Assembly: GCA_948567375.1 (NCBI GenBank)
Contig: OX419757.1
Location: 50,034,001 to 50,098,000, forward strand
DNA length: 64,000 bases
Direction of reading: 5' to 3'
Origin: Lunularia cruciata
Lineage: Eukaryota > Streptophyta > Marchantiopsida > Lunulariales > Lunulariaceae
In this document: one piece after another, positions 62,801 to 64,000 of the stretch
Numbering within the stretch: the stretch's first letter is position 1
Layout of the letters: each line of letters opens with the position of its first letter
Notes under the pieces: model-generated
Told to the model about the DNA's origin: nothing
What the model saw: the letters and a program-made list of their open reading frames with translations, nothing else
The model's database searches: none
Made by a program: the position numbers and the translations under genes

Positions 62801-64000
62801 ACGCAAGAAAAGTACCAGGATGCAATGCTGTTGGCTAGAAGAAATCACATCAATCTGAATGTGATCGTTGATTACAAAGGATGGGAGGAGTTTTCGCGGA
62901 ACGCCGAGACTTTTGTGAAGCAGGTTAGCAGCCTAAGTCACATTACGGAATTAATAGGTGCCCTGAACAAGGACAACGTGATGGACTCTACCTATAAGGA
63001 TCTGATTCCTCTATATAGGAGTGCAAATACGAAAGCGGGAGCTCAGGTCGATGGAGCCACGGGAGGAGATTGTGCTTTGAAGAAGACTGAGGTCCAGGCA
63101 TCCCCAACGATCAATAAAGTGCAAGGTGTTCTTAGTGCTATCAGGGCTGCATTGCAGAAAGAGATTCCGGACAGTTCCGGAAGGGAGCTATGCATCTTGA
63201 CCACGCACGCCAGGAGTGATCCACCTGAACTGGAAGCAGCTCTAGAACGTGTGAAAACGTTGCGAGAGGCAGAGATAAATAGCATAAGTGAAGGCAATTA
63301 TTCCAACTTGACAGCCAACCTAAGTGCAGAAGCAGCAGTTAAACATTTGATCTGGCTCACAGACGCAGACAGTGTGTTCGACGTGGCACTGGGTCTTTAT
63401 GATCTGCATCTTGCAGCAATTGTAGCTTCTCACTCACAAAGGGACCCGAAAGAATTTCTACCTCTTCTTGAGGAACTGGGAAGTATGCCAGCTTCACAGA
63501 TGCGGTACACAATCGACTGCAGATTGGGTCGTTATGAGAGCGCATTACGTAACTGTGCGGAGATGGGTAGTGACCATTTTGAGGACTGTGTGAAACTGGT
63601 GAGATCTAACCCCACATTATTTCCTGCCAGCTTGCAGCTCTTTAAAGATACCGACAAGAAAAATCAACTGCTGAATGCTTGGGGAGATCATCTGGTAGAG
63701 GAGAAGAAATTTGACGATGCGGGAGTTACATTTTGTGCCTGCTTTCAGTTTGAGAAAGCTTTGGTTGCGTATCGACTAGGAGGTATGTGGGAATGTGTGA
63801 TGATAATGGCCGGTCGACTAGGGAAGAACACAACGGAATTGAGAGCGCTTGCAGTCGAGCTTCGGGACGAGCTTGAAGCCATGGGAAGGCCAAAAGAGGC
63901 AGCCAAAATAGCCCTTGATTATTGTGCCGATGTAGAGGGTGCCATGATGCTTTTAATAGATGCACATGAATGGTCAGAAGTCGCTCGGTTGGGATACTTA
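59876..64000 (+). CDS. ELP1: Elongator complex protein 1 (ELP1/IKI3), 3' end beyond the window
   Basis: The scaffold subunit of Elongator, which with ELP2-ELP6 adds carboxymethyl-type modifications to tRNA wobble uridine. Three exons are visible: 59876-60040, 60446-60763 and a very long one from 61001 to the window edge, giving 1161 residues in an open frame; plant ELP1 is about 1300, so roughly 150-170 residues lie outside. The start MRNLQVFTEERVNL parallels the family (MKNLKLYSE in Arabidopsis); an upstream in-frame ATG at 59864 would add four residues. The N-terminal half forms two beta-propellers (blocks GGVQISWRGDGKYFAT, QQAVSWSPNGSRIATA, LQWNSDSELLAVLL, VDLIWDPEKPLCIMFWT). The second half is the alpha-solenoid (LETIYPRGLVLGAIASAL, YQDAMLLARRNHINLNVIVD, FEKALVAYRLGGMWECVM). 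No defect is seen. Confidence 0.94.

Overview
The window is nuclear DNA of a land plant. Genes carry short GT-AG introns and typical plant products: a LATERAL SUPPRESSOR-type GRAS regulator, plastid-targeted adenylosuccinate lyase, an MS2-type fatty acyl reductase, SMG9, a P-class PPR protein and ELP1. Compact introns of about 80-500 bases, the intronless PPR and GRAS genes and the retroelement types suggest a bryophyte (liverwort or moss). That placement is an inference from style, not a demonstrated identity.

Layout. 1-3.4 kb is the upstream/leader region of an intronless LAS/SCL18-type GRAS gene (3.43-4.75 kb, +). 4.7-10.8 kb shows no gene. An 11-exon adenylosuccinate lyase lies at 10.79-14.47 kb (-), and an 11-exon plastid fatty acyl reductase at 16.39-20.34 kb (-). 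20.4-26.9 kb is empty apart from small repeats. 26.9-28.2 kb (-) is a frameshifted alpha-expansin pseudogene, followed by three tandem 140-base repeats. 30.9-45.8 kb is a nest of LTR retrotransposons. SMG9 follows (47.47-50.88 kb, -, 9 exons), then 5 kb of AT-rich DNA with a retroelement scrap, a 937-residue PPR gene (55.98-58.79 kb, -), and ELP1 (from 59.88 kb, +), which runs off the right edge.

The most interesting part is 31-42 kb. An old Ty1/copia element (30892-45835, near-matching 5-base target duplication) was invaded by a large Ty3/gypsy element and separately by another element that left a solo LTR with a perfect 5-base duplication. The decayed gypsy element encodes, in order, gag with zinc knuckles, retropepsin, a cytosine-C5 DNA methyltransferase resembling the DNMT3 type, reverse transcriptase, RNase H, integrase, and a C-terminal PHD finger. 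It therefore carries both a DNA-methylation writer and a probable histone-tail reader. Nearly all its in-frame stops can be explained by C-to-T changes in Gln or Arg codons, the pattern expected from deamination of methylated cytosine. Its LTR pieces are arranged as if the element were circularly permuted.

The housekeeping genes look intact. I assembled their exon models by hand from splice sites, reading frame and family resemblance; every model closes in frame. The methyltransferase/PHD element is degraded and probably represents a family with better copies elsewhere in the genome.
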